The notes beneath the pieces are model-generated. The model did not search any database and was not told where the DNA came from. It worked only from the letters and a program-made list of their open reading frames with translations. Both the position numbers and the translations under genes were made by a program. A stretch of DNA of 64,000 nt from an uncultured Alphaproteobacteria bacterium. Its GTDB lineage: Bacteria > Pseudomonadota > Alphaproteobacteria > CADEGL01. Positions 26,039 through 34,292 of this stretch are shown here, in pieces. The stretch is from positions 1 through 64,000 of the forward strand of contig CADEGL010000014.1 in assembly GCA_902826885.1 (NCBI GenBank), read 5' to 3'. Position 1 is the stretch's first letter; each line of letters starts with the position of its first letter.

Positions 26039-27721
26039 ATGGACGCGCGCGAGGGCTGGGTCGTGGTGCGGCAGACGAGACTCGTTACGGGTCTCGTGCT
26101 TTTCGCCTATGTCGCCACCCATTTGATGAACCACGCCGCCGGCATCGTTTCACTCGATGCGGCGGAGATTGCGCGAGTCTGGTTTCTTTGGCTGTGGCGC
26201 AACGCCGTAGGCACGACTCTGCTCTACGGCTCGCTTCTGACCCATATCGGCCTCGCCCTCTGGGCCATCTACCGCCGCCGCAGTCTGCGCATGCCCCCGT
26301 GGGAAGCCGCGCAGCTTCTGCTCGGTCTGTCGATCCCGCCCCTCCTGATCGACCACATCATCGGTACGCGCGGCCTGCACCAGGAAGGCGGCATCGACGA
26401 CGGCTACACCTACGTCACCTACGTGCTGTGGACACTGGCGCCATGGAAGGGCGTCGAGCAGATGGCCGTCATCACGGTCGCCTGGCTGCATGGCTGCATC
26501 GGCCTCCATTTCTGGTTGCGATTGAAGCCCTGGTACCGCCGAGCCGTACCCTTCGCCTACGCCACGGCGCTTCTGCTTCCAACCCTGGGCGTGGCCGGCT
26601 TTGTCGCCATGGGCCGAGAGGTGGCCGACCTGGCGCAAAGCTCTTCATGGCGCAAGCAAGCCGTCGCCGATTACAGACTAGGCGACCAAGAGCTGCTTCA
26701 GCAGGCGGGGGACGCTAGCAATATCGCGCTCGGCATCTTCGTGGGATTACTGCTCTTCACGCTTCTGGCGCGCTGGCTGCGCGCCTGGTGGATGCGCCGG
26801 CACGGCCTCGTGCGCATCACCTATCCCGCGAACCAGATCGTCACGATTCACCCGGGGACCAGCGTGCTGGAGGCCAGCCGCGGCGCGCGGATTCCCCACG
26901 CCTCGGTCTGCGGAGGCCGTGGGCGATGCTCGACCTGCCGCGTGCGGATCAGCGTCGGCGTCGATACCCTGCCCGCCGCGAACGACGAGGAGAAGCGCGT
27001 GCTGACGCGCGTGGGCGCCGCGCCTAACGTGCGCCTGGCCTGCCAGCTTCGGCCCACCACCGACTTGGCCGTGGTGCCGTTGCTGCCGCCCTCAGCCACG
27101 GCGGCGGAGACCGTGGCCCGCCAGAAACACCTGCGTGGCGAAGAGCGCGAAGTCGCCATCCTGTTCGCCGATCTGCGCGGCTTCACGCGTCTGTCAGAGG
27201 GTCGCTTACCCTATGACCTCGTCTTTGTCCTGAATCGCTATTTCGAAGCCATGGGCCAGGCCGTCGAACGTTCGGGCGGCCTGGTGGACAAGTTCATCGG
27301 CGACGGCGTCATGGCACTGTTCGGCGTCGATCAGGACACCGAAACCGCATGCCGGAACGCATTGGCGGCGGCGCAAGCCATGGCCCATCGTTTGACCGGT
27401 CTGAACGAGAGCCTGGCGCATGAACTGGAAGAACCGCTGAGGATCGGTATCGGTATTCATGTGGGACCGGCCATCGTGGGCGAGATGGGCTATGCCCGCG
27501 CGACCTCGATCACAGCCATCGGCGACGCCGTGAACACGGCCAGCCGGCTAGAGGCCCTCACGAAGGAATACGGCGCCCAACTCGTGGTGTCCGAGGAGAT
27601 CGCGCGCCGCTCGGGCATTTCGCTCGATCAATTCGATAAACACCATGTCGACATCAGGGGCCGGCGCGAACCGCTGGAGATTCGCGTCGTCGTACGGGCC
27701 GCCGACCTGCCCGACCGTTGA
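26039..27721 (+). CDS. Membrane cytochrome-b-like / ferredoxin / class III adenylate cyclase fusion
   Basis: 560 residues. Residues 1-250 form six membrane helices resembling SdhC/D, with candidate haem histidines H28, H32, H69, H106, H151 and H157. Residues 255-350 are a [2Fe-2S] ferredoxin with C291, C297, C300 and C335. Residues 370-550 are a class III cyclase: metal Asp D378 and D422, K418 and T492 for adenine, N499 and R503 for the transition state. The build matches, to my recollection, Sinorhizobium CyaC, reported as a quinone-responsive dihaem adenylate cyclase. It would turn respiratory redox state into cAMP. Confidence 0.9.
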   Translation: MDAREGWVVVRQTRLVTGLVLFAYVATHLMNHAAGIVSLDAAEIARVWFLWLWRNAVGTTLLYGSLLTHIGLALWAIYRRRSLRMPPWEAAQLLLGLSIPPLLIDHIIGTRGLHQEGGIDDGYTYVTYVLWTLAPWKGVEQMAVITVAWLHGCIGLHFWLRLKPWYRRAVPFAYATALLLPTLGVAGFVAMGREVADLAQSSSWRKQAVADYRLGDQELLQQAGDASNIALGIFVGLLLFTLLARWLRAWWMRRHGLVRITYPANQIVTIHPGTSVLEASRGARIPHASVCGGRGRCSTCRVRISVGVDTLPAANDEEKRVLTRVGAAPNVRLACQLRPTTDLAVVPLLPPSATAAETVARQKHLRGEEREVAILFADLRGFTRLSEGRLPYDLVFVLNRYFEAMGQAVERSGGLVDKFIGDGVMALFGVDQDTETACRNALAAAQAMAHRLTGLNESLAHELEEPLRIGIGIHVGPAIVGEMGYARATSITAIGDAVNTASRLEALTKEYGAQLVVSEEIARRSGISLDQFDKHHVDIRGRREPLEIRVVVRAADLPDR

Positions 27722-27727
27722 GCCGGC

Positions 27728-28195
27728 CTAAGACGCCTTGCCCTTATTTTTGAACTTATCGATGGCATCACGCAGCTCGCGCTTTTCAATGCAGTTGCGG
27801 CAAGCCTTGTCGAGCACCGCCATGCGCGTCTCGGCGCCTTGGAGATTGTCCATCTCCAAATAAAGCTCCCCCATGTATTCGTTGGCGCCCAGGTGGTTCG
27901 GGTCGATATCGAGCGCCGTCTCGTAATAGGTCTGCGCCTTCTCCTTTTCGCCCAGCTTTCGGTGTGCATAACCCAGATAGTTGAACGCATCCGCGTTCTT
28001 GGGCTGCTTCGCGACCACCTGCTCCAGCAATGGGATCGCGCCCTTATAGTCCTGCGCCTTGATCGCCTTTTCGGCCTTCGTGTAATCCGAATCGGCCTTG
28101 GGCGTTTCCGGGGTGCTGCTGCCCATCGCCAAAGCGACGGTGCCCCAGCCGGCCAGCAGCGCGACGGCGGCGATGCGGACAATGGCAAGACGCAT
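27728..28195 (-). CDS. Exported tetratricopeptide repeat protein
   Basis: 155 residues: signal peptide (IVRIAAVALLAGWGTVALA) then three TPR units (DYTKAEKAIKAQDYKGAIPLLEQV, ADAFNYLGYAHRKLGEKEKAQTYYETAL, LGANEYMGELYLEMDNLQGAETRMAVL) and a CxxC pair (CRNC). CTGAGGAGAAAG precedes the ATG at 28195. Probably periplasmic protein-binding; no specific role can be assigned. It converges on the cyclase gene with a 6-base gap. Confidence 0.8.
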   Translation of the reverse strand: MRLAIVRIAAVALLAGWGTVALAMGSSTPETPKADSDYTKAEKAIKAQDYKGAIPLLEQVVAKQPKNADAFNYLGYAHRKLGEKEKAQTYYETALDIDPNHLGANEYMGELYLEMDNLQGAETRMAVLDKACRNCIEKRELRDAIDKFKNKGKAS

Positions 28196-28293
28196 GGTCT
28201 TTCTCCTCAGGCGTTGGCTCTTCCGATAAGGCATAACAAACCCAGCGAAAAACCGAAATCGCCGTACACGCCTATCAAGATCAATTGTGTGTT

Positions 28294-28407
28294 ACCTAGC
28301 CGTGGAACCTAAATATAGTACCTTAAAAAATTCACCTAAACGCCTATAAGTTATCGATATAAAACAATTGACAAGCTCGCCTTCTTAGGTGCCTCTTAGG
28401 TTTAGGC
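28294..28407 (+). repeat. Cluster of TTAGGT-type hexamers before the Arm-domain regulator
   Basis: In an AT-rich island the hexamer TTAGGT or its complement occurs at 28307-28312, 28334-28339, 28385-28390 and 28396-28401, with near copies ACCTAG at 28294 and TTTAGG at 28401. The plus-strand pair is 11 bases apart, one helical turn. TTGACA (28368-28373) lies among them as a possible -35. The layout resembles a multi-site operator, or the arm-site repeats beside integrase genes. Confidence 0.5.
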
Positions 28408-28427
28408 AAACTTTTGGGTTGGCCGCT

Positions 28428-29753
28428 ATGTCGCACATCCCCCTCACGCCCGCGATCGTCGAGACCCTGGCTTCTCCAGCCAAGGGACAGATCGATTATT
28501 GGGACGGCGCTCTCCCCGGTTTCGGGATTCGCCTCTCACAGGGTGGCACGAAGTCATGGGTGGTGATGCTGCGCCGGGAAAAGCGCAAGGTTCGCGTCAC
28601 TCTTGGCACCTACCCCCAATTGTCGCTTGAGGCCGCGCGCGTGAAGGCGCGCGAGTTGCTCGTTCAGCAAGCGGATGTCGACCGGACGGGCATGATGCCG
28701 CCAGGTCCTGCCGCTGCGGGCGATACTCGCGATACTTATCGACCGATGCCGGCCGGACGCGAAACCTCCATGGTCGCGCGCGAAGCGGACCCCGAACTGA
28801 ACCGCACGGCGGCCCGGCTCATTTCCCTAATGGGGAATCTCTTGGATTCCGACACCAACATCCAAAACAATCCGTTGGGACGCCGTCCCACGTCCTTCGA
28901 GGAACCGACCGCCCTTCCCTTCCGGGATTCACGCGTGGTGTCTGCAACCCCGCCGGTGATGCAGACACCGTCTCCCATCGCGCAGACCGCCACAGCCAGC
29001 CGCAAGCGACGCATTCTTCTGGTCGAGGATACCGAGCTAAACCGGCTGGTCACCTTGGCCATGCTCGGAACCGGCAACTATACGGTCGATTCCGCCGCCA
29101 GCGGCTTAGAAGCGCTCGATGCCCTCAAGGACGTTCATTACGACCTGGTCTTGATGGATGTCTCCATGCCCAACATGGACGGCTTCGAGGCCACGCGCGC
29201 GATCCGGGCCATGGACGGTCCAATGAGCCGCGTCCCGATCGTAGCGATGACGGCCCATGCCATGGTTGGCGACCGCGAGCGCTGCCTGGCGTCGGGAATG
29301 GACGACTATTTGCCAAAACCCGTCTCCCGCGCCGATCTCTTGGCCAAGGTCGAACACTTTGTCTCCAACGGGCGAAACCCGGAATCGGTGGCGGGCGGTC
29401 CAGAAGCCGACCGCGTCATCGACGAACGGACGTTGGAAGCCCTGACGGCGGATACCAACCCCGATACCTTGCGCGGCCTGGTGGAAACCATGTTGCCCGA
29501 GATGAACAAGCGCCTCGACGCGATTGAGGCCGGCTGCGCCAACCGCGACGTCACGGCGGTCGCTCATGGCGCTCATAGCTTAAAGAGCATGGCCGCGACC
29601 TTCGGCGCCCGTGCGGTCGAGCGCTTAGCTCAGGCCATCGAGGATCTGGCGCGTTCTGGCAACCTCGGCGAGGCCGCCGACCTCGTTTCGCCCCTGCGAG
29701 CCGCGGCCACGCGCGCCGATGAGGCGTTGCGAAAGGCCCGTTTGAGCGCCTGA
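28428..29753 (+). CDS. Response regulator with integrase Arm-type DNA-binding domain, REC and HPt domains
   Basis: 441 residues. Residues 1-80 match the Arm-type DNA-binding (DUF4102) N-terminus of phage-type tyrosine integrases: LPGFGIRLSQGGTKSWVV, RVTLGTYPQLSLEAAR. A linker of about 110 residues follows. Residues 194-312 form a receiver domain: E200/D201, phospho-acceptor D244, T275 and K297. Residues 340-440 are an HPt domain with H383 in AHSLKSM. No catalytic recombinase domain exists, so the Arm unit probably serves as DNA-binding output. ATG 28428 is favoured over GTG 28389. No histidine kinase lies nearby. Confidence 0.85.
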   Translation: MSHIPLTPAIVETLASPAKGQIDYWDGALPGFGIRLSQGGTKSWVVMLRREKRKVRVTLGTYPQLSLEAARVKARELLVQQADVDRTGMMPPGPAAAGDTRDTYRPMPAGRETSMVAREADPELNRTAARLISLMGNLLDSDTNIQNNPLGRRPTSFEEPTALPFRDSRVVSATPPVMQTPSPIAQTATASRKRRILLVEDTELNRLVTLAMLGTGNYTVDSAASGLEALDALKDVHYDLVLMDVSMPNMDGFEATRAIRAMDGPMSRVPIVAMTAHAMVGDRERCLASGMDDYLPKPVSRADLLAKVEHFVSNGRNPESVAGGPEADRVIDERTLEALTADTNPDTLRGLVETMLPEMNKRLDAIEAGCANRDVTAVAHGAHSLKSMAATFGARAVERLAQAIEDLARSGNLGEAADLVSPLRAAATRADEALRKARLSA

Positions 29754-29766
29754 GGCCCTGCCCCGG

Positions 29767-31023
29767 CTAGAAGCGGCCGGAATCCAATGTCAGCCCTTCC
29801 ATATCGATCGCGGGCTTTCGGCCTTGGATCATGTCGGCTGCCATGCGCGCGGACCCGCAGGCCATGGTCCAGCCGATATGGCCGTGCCCCGTGTTGAGGT
29901 GCAGGTTCGCGTACTTCGCCGTGCCGAACAGCGGCGGACCATCCGGCGTCATCGGGCGCAAGCACGCCCAGTAACTGGGCTTCGACCAGTCGCACGCGTT
30001 CGGGAACATCTCGCGCGCTGTCTTGAGAATCGCCGAGAAATCCGAGGGCTGGAAGTCGGTCTTGTAGCCGGCGAACTCGGCCTTGCCGCCGCAGCGGAAC
30101 GTGTCGCCGTATTTGCCCCAAGCGACCAGCAAATCCTCGTCGATGCCGCCGACCGAGGGCGTCAGGTTGCTGCCGTTGCAGGGGAAGGAGACGGTATAGC
30201 CCTTGATCGGATAAACGGGCAGGTCGACACCCACCGACCGCGAGATCTGCGGGCTGAAGCTGCCAAGGGAGAGGACGTAATGGTCGGCGGAGAACTCGCC
30301 CTTGTCCGTCACTACGGCCTCGATCTTGCCGTTACCGGCCTTCATGCCCTTCACGTTCGTGTTGTAGTGGAACTTGACGCCCAGCTTGGCGGCTTCGGCG
30401 CCGATCCTGCGGGTGAACACGCGCGCGTCGCCGCTGGCGTCGGTCGGACAATAGAGAGCGCCGACATAGAGTTGCTTCACCGGCTCGAAGGCGGGCTCGA
30501 TGCGCGCCGCCTCGTCGCGACTCTTCAATTCCAGCTGGATGCCATTATCGGTCAGGAACTTGGACGCCGCCGCGGCCTGATCCATATGGGCCTGGTCGCG
30601 AAACATGTAGAGCAAGCCCTTCTGTAGGTCGTCGTATTCCAGCTTCAGATCACTCTTGAGCTGGGCCATGAGCTGTTCGCTGTATTTGCAGATGCGCAGC
30701 TTCCGCAACGTATTCACGCGATAGCGCTCGGCCGTGCAGTTCTTGAGGAACTTCAGGCTCCACAAATAAAGGCGCGGGTCGAGCCCGAGACGAAAGATCA
30801 GCGCCGCGTCCTTGTCCCAGAGCGAACGCAGCAGGATCTTCGGCGCACGGGGCGAAGCCCAGGCGAAGGCATGGGCCACGGCCAGCAGGCCCGCGTTCTG
30901 GAAACTGGTCTCCATCGCCAATTCGGGCTGGCGATCGATGACGGTCACATCGTGCCCGTCCTTGGCCAAATAATAGGCCGTGGTTGTGCCCACCACGCCA
31001 CCGCCCATCACAATCGTTCGCAT
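29767..31023 (-). CDS. dadA: D-amino acid dehydrogenase, FAD-dependent (first copy)
   Basis: 418 residues, DadA family. The N-terminal dinucleotide fold has VMGGGVVGTTTAYYLA; the C-terminal RPMTPDGPPLFGTAKYANLHLNTGHGHIGWTMACGS block is standard. It oxidises D-amino acids to 2-oxo acids and ammonia at the inner face of the membrane with quinone as acceptor. It is third in a minus-strand set with a ureohydrolase and a second DadA, in gaps of 13 and 32 bases. Substrate preference is unknown; the ureohydrolase suggests a guanidino or arginine-type compound. Confidence 0.88.
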   Translation of the reverse strand: MRTIVMGGGVVGTTTAYYLAKDGHDVTVIDRQPELAMETSFQNAGLLAVAHAFAWASPRAPKILLRSLWDKDAALIFRLGLDPRLYLWSLKFLKNCTAERYRVNTLRKLRICKYSEQLMAQLKSDLKLEYDDLQKGLLYMFRDQAHMDQAAAASKFLTDNGIQLELKSRDEAARIEPAFEPVKQLYVGALYCPTDASGDARVFTRRIGAEAAKLGVKFHYNTNVKGMKAGNGKIEAVVTDKGEFSADHYVLSLGSFSPQISRSVGVDLPVYPIKGYTVSFPCNGSNLTPSVGGIDEDLLVAWGKYGDTFRCGGKAEFAGYKTDFQPSDFSAILKTAREMFPNACDWSKPSYWACLRPMTPDGPPLFGTAKYANLHLNTGHGHIGWTMACGSARMAADMIQGRKPAIDMEGLTLDSGRF

Positions 31024-31055
31024 TCTAAAGGCCCTCGTTATCGGTCATAAATCGC

Positions 31056-32066
31056 TCAGCGCCGATGGGCGCCCGTGAACCGCCACGCATCTTGTTTACC
31101 CGCGCGCGTCGCGGCAAGGCAACAGAGCGCCTCCTCCACCAAGCGTGCCGCCAGAAGGCTAGTCGTTCCGCTTCTAGTGTCGAAATCCGGCGAAACCTCG
31201 ACTACGTCGAAACCGCAAAACCCGTTGCGGGCGACCACGCGGACGCCCGTGATGATCTCCCTGCTGGTCAAACCGCCGGGCTCGGGGCTGTTTGTGCCGG
31301 GCGCATAGGCCGGATCAACGGAATCGATATCGACGCTGATATAGGGTGCGCGCCCATCCGGCGATGCGATCGCCAAGGCCTCGGCCGCCACCGCGTCCAT
31401 GCCCCGCGCCTCGACTTCGGCGATGGGAAACACGCGGATGCCAAGCTCGCGCGCTAGCGGCGTCCATTCCGGCAGGTTGCGCGGTCCCTTCGCGCCGATG
31501 ATCGCGACGCGGCGGGAATCGACCTGGGGGATTTCGCAGATCCGCTTGACCGGCGAGGCCCTGGTTAGGCGATCGCCGTTGAGCGCTTCCGACAAATCCA
31601 GATGGGTGTCGAAGACGATGACGCCCAGCGGTCCGCCCACCTTCTCCGCCACCGCCCTGACTGCGGGATAGGTCACGCCATGATCGCCGCCCAGCATGAA
31701 TGGCACTGCGCCCGCGGCATGAATCGCCGCGAAACGGCGCTCCAGCCGTGCATAGCTTTCCGGCGTGTCGCCAGGCACCACATCCACGTCGCCACAATCG
31801 ACCATGCGAACATGATCGAAGGCGTTCATGTCCCAGTCGTAGTTATAGCCGCCGAACAGCAACGAGAATTTCCGGATTTCTTGCGGCGCGCGGCGTGTGG
31901 CACCACCCCTGTATGTGGCGATGCCGTCGTACGGCATGCCAACGAGCACGGCATCAGCTTTCAAGCCCGTGAGCGCAGGCGCATAAGGCACCGCCATGAA
32001 GGGCGGAACGTCGCCATACATCTTGGGGACGCCGCCGGGCTGAAGATTTTCGCGTTTCTCGGCCAT
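31056..32066 (-). CDS. Ureohydrolase (arginase/agmatinase family), substrate uncertain
   Basis: 336 residues. The dimanganese ligands are in LGGDHG, FDTHLD and SVDIDSVDP, all complete, and PGTNSPEPGGLTSRE fits the family. The substrate loop, where agmatinases and guanidinobutyrases have an H-G pair, here reads LTRASPVKR, so the usual agmatine assignment is doubtful. It would split urea from a guanidino compound. It lies between two dadA copies on the same strand, so its substrate may be a product of D-amino-acid oxidation. Confidence 0.85.
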   Translation of the reverse strand: MAEKRENLQPGGVPKMYGDVPPFMAVPYAPALTGLKADAVLVGMPYDGIATYRGGATRRAPQEIRKFSLLFGGYNYDWDMNAFDHVRMVDCGDVDVVPGDTPESYARLERRFAAIHAAGAVPFMLGGDHGVTYPAVRAVAEKVGGPLGVIVFDTHLDLSEALNGDRLTRASPVKRICEIPQVDSRRVAIIGAKGPRNLPEWTPLARELGIRVFPIAEVEARGMDAVAAEALAIASPDGRAPYISVDIDSVDPAYAPGTNSPEPGGLTSREIITGVRVVARNGFCGFDVVEVSPDFDTRSGTTSLLAARLVEEALCCLAATRAGKQDAWRFTGAHRR

Positions 32067-32079
32067 CTGCGAATCCGCT

Positions 32080-33330
32080 CTAGTTACGCGCCAGAGTCAG
32101 GCCTTCCATGTCGATTTCCGGTTTGCGCCCGGCGATCACATCGACGACGGCGCGCGAGGCGCCGCATGCCATGGTCCAACCCGCCGCGCCGTGGCCCGCG
32201 TTGACGTGGAGATTGCGATAGCGGGTCGGGCCTAGGATCGGCGGGCCGCCCGGCGTGACAGGGCGCAGACAGGCGTAATAGGTCGGATTGGCATAGTCGG
32301 CGCCCTGCGGGAATAGATCACGCGCCACCTTAAAGACGCCTTTGTATTGATCGGGCGAATAGCTTTTGTCGTACCCCGCAAACTCGGCCTTGCCGCCCAC
32401 GCGCAGCTTGTCGCCCAGACGCGCGAAGGCGACCAAATTATCTTCTTCGATAATGCCGACCGTGGGCGCGCCGTTATAGCCGCGGGTCGAGACATTCATC
32501 GTGTAGCCCTTGATGGGATAAATCGGCAGGCGGACCCCCACGGAACGCGCCAGCTCCGGGCTTTCCAAACCGAGCGCCAGCACGAAGCAGTCGGCATCCA
32601 GATCCCCCTTGTCGGTGCGGACACCCGTGATGCGGTCCCCTTCCCGCTTCAGCCCCGTGACGGCCGTGTTCAGGCGGATATCCACGCCCTTGCCGCGGCA
32701 CAGCTTGGCCAGGTTGCGGGTGAAGATCAGCGCATCGCCCGCGCCGTCCATGGGCGCGTACATCCCGCCTGCGATCTTCTCTTTCGACACACCCAGCGCG
32801 GGCTCGATCCCCACGCACTGCTCGCGCGTCACTTCTTCGAGCGGTAGCCCGTGTTCCTTCAGCAGGTTCCACGCCGCCACGCCGTGTTCCAGCGTCCGCT
32901 GGGTGCGGAACAGGTAAAGAATGCCCTTGTCGTTGCCGTCGTATTCGATTCCCGTCTTGTCGCGCAGCACGCGCAGCTGTTCGATGCCGTATTTCATCAC
33001 ACGCATGATGCGCAACGTGTTCTCGCGATATTTCTCGGCCGTGCAGTTGCGCAGGAACTCGATGCCCCAACGCCAGAACTCGGGCTCCGTGCGGATGCGG
33101 AAACGCAGCACCGGATCGTCCTGAAACAGGGATTTGATGAGCGTCTTGGGCGCCGCCGGCGAAGCCCAAGCTTGGGAGTGGCCGGGCGCCAGAAGCGCGC
33201 CGTTCTGAAAACTGGTTTCAAGGCCCGTCTCTTCGCGGCGCTCGAGTACCGTGACCTGGTGGCCCTCTTGAGCCAGATACCAGGCAGTGGTGATCCCAAT
33301 AACACCGCCGCCCATGACAATGGATTTCAT
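32080..33330 (-). CDS. dadA: D-amino acid dehydrogenase, FAD-dependent (second copy)
   Basis: 416 residues, paralogue of the dadA at 29767, sharing the VMGGGVIGITTAWYLA dinucleotide site, RPVTPGGPPILGPTRY and the GHGAAGWTMACG C-terminal block. First gene of the dadA-ureohydrolase-dadA set; AAGGGGGAGAGACC precedes the ATG. The two copies differ clearly (for example FLRNCTAEKYRENTLRIMR against FLKNCTAERYRVNTLRKLR), so an old duplication or separate acquisition is likely rather than a recent copy. Transcribed away from the TauD gene. Confidence 0.88.
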   Translation of the reverse strand: MKSIVMGGGVIGITTAWYLAQEGHQVTVLERREETGLETSFQNGALLAPGHSQAWASPAAPKTLIKSLFQDDPVLRFRIRTEPEFWRWGIEFLRNCTAEKYRENTLRIMRVMKYGIEQLRVLRDKTGIEYDGNDKGILYLFRTQRTLEHGVAAWNLLKEHGLPLEEVTREQCVGIEPALGVSKEKIAGGMYAPMDGAGDALIFTRNLAKLCRGKGVDIRLNTAVTGLKREGDRITGVRTDKGDLDADCFVLALGLESPELARSVGVRLPIYPIKGYTMNVSTRGYNGAPTVGIIEEDNLVAFARLGDKLRVGGKAEFAGYDKSYSPDQYKGVFKVARDLFPQGADYANPTYYACLRPVTPGGPPILGPTRYRNLHVNAGHGAAGWTMACGASRAVVDVIAGRKPEIDMEGLTLARN

Positions 33331-33442
33331 GGTCTCTCCCCCTTGGCCGCGAGCCTAGGCGACACTAGCCAAACCGGCCTATCTTCGCCAATCCTGGAGC
33401 AGGTTGATCGGCCAGCAGACGCTGGCTATGGTCCGCGGCAAC

Positions 33443-34282
33443 ATGGACAGCAATTCCATCGAAATCCGGCCCATCGCCGGCGCGCTCGGCGCCGAGATCC
33501 ATGGCGTGGACGTGTCTCAGGATCTGCCTGATCACACGATCGCGGACATCCGCCGCGCCTTCCTCGATCACCTCGTCATTTTCTTCCGCGACCAGGATAT
33601 CAACTCCAAGCAGTTCCTGGCCTTCGCCCGACGCTTCGGCACGGTGATCGAGTATCCTTTCGTCCAGGGCCTGAACGAGGAGCCGCTCATCATTCCGGTC
33701 GTGAAGCTGGAGCACGAGAAGGTTAATTTCGGCGGCGTCTGGCACTCCGACACGACCTACCTGGAAAACCCGCCCATGGGGACGATGTTGGTCGCACGCG
33801 AAGTGCCGCCCTATGGCGGCGACACGCTGTTCGCCAACCAGTATCTGGCCTACGAGATGCTGTCGGACGGCATGAAGAAGCTGCTGGATGGTCTGAAGGC
33901 CATCAGCAGCTCGTCCAAGGCCGAGGTTTCTCGCACCCGCGAGGACCGGATCAAGTCGAGCCCGACAGAGCATTCCCGCAAGGAATATGCGGTCGAGCAC
34001 CCGGTGGTGCGCACCCATCCGGAAACGGGCCGCAAGAGCCTCTACATCAACACGGCCCACACGTTGCGCTTCCAGAACATGACCGAGGAGGAGAGCAAGC
34101 CTCTTCTCGACTACCTGTATCACCACCAGGTGCGCCCAGAATTCACCTGCCGCTTTTCCTGGCAGCCCGGTTCCATCGCCTTCTGGGATAACCGTTGCGC
34201 CCAGCACAATCCCGTCAACGACTATCACGGCTTCCGCCGCGTCATGCACCGCGTGACGCTCGAAGGCGACCGGCCGCGCTGA
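33443..34282 (+). CDS. TauD/TfdA family Fe(II)/2-oxoglutarate dioxygenase
   Basis: 279 residues. Iron ligands are H101 and D103 (VWHSDTTY) and about H255 (AQHNPVNDY); an arginine in FRRVMHRV binds 2-oxoglutarate. The YPIxG-like VEHPVVRTHPETGRKSLY is standard for the family, which hydroxylates taurine, alkyl sulfates, aryloxy acids and others. Start is taken at ATG 33443, though 33428 is possible. Divergent from the dadA set over a 112-base gap and followed by a CoA-transferase after 10 bases. Confidence 0.88.
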   Translation: MDSNSIEIRPIAGALGAEIHGVDVSQDLPDHTIADIRRAFLDHLVIFFRDQDINSKQFLAFARRFGTVIEYPFVQGLNEEPLIIPVVKLEHEKVNFGGVWHSDTTYLENPPMGTMLVAREVPPYGGDTLFANQYLAYEMLSDGMKKLLDGLKAISSSSKAEVSRTREDRIKSSPTEHSRKEYAVEHPVVRTHPETGRKSLYINTAHTLRFQNMTEEESKPLLDYLYHHQVRPEFTCRFSWQPGSIAFWDNRCAQHNPVNDYHGFRRVMHRVTLEGDRPR

Positions 34283-34292
34283 TTATCCGGCC

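Noticed and set aside
28428-29753. A phage integrase or integrative element
   Set aside because: Only the Arm domain is present; there is no tyrosine recombinase catalytic domain, no att site pair and no other mobile genes nearby.
33365-34249. 294-residue minus-strand open frame opposite the TauD gene
   Set aside because: Shadow of the TauD reading frame; the plus strand has all catalytic residues.
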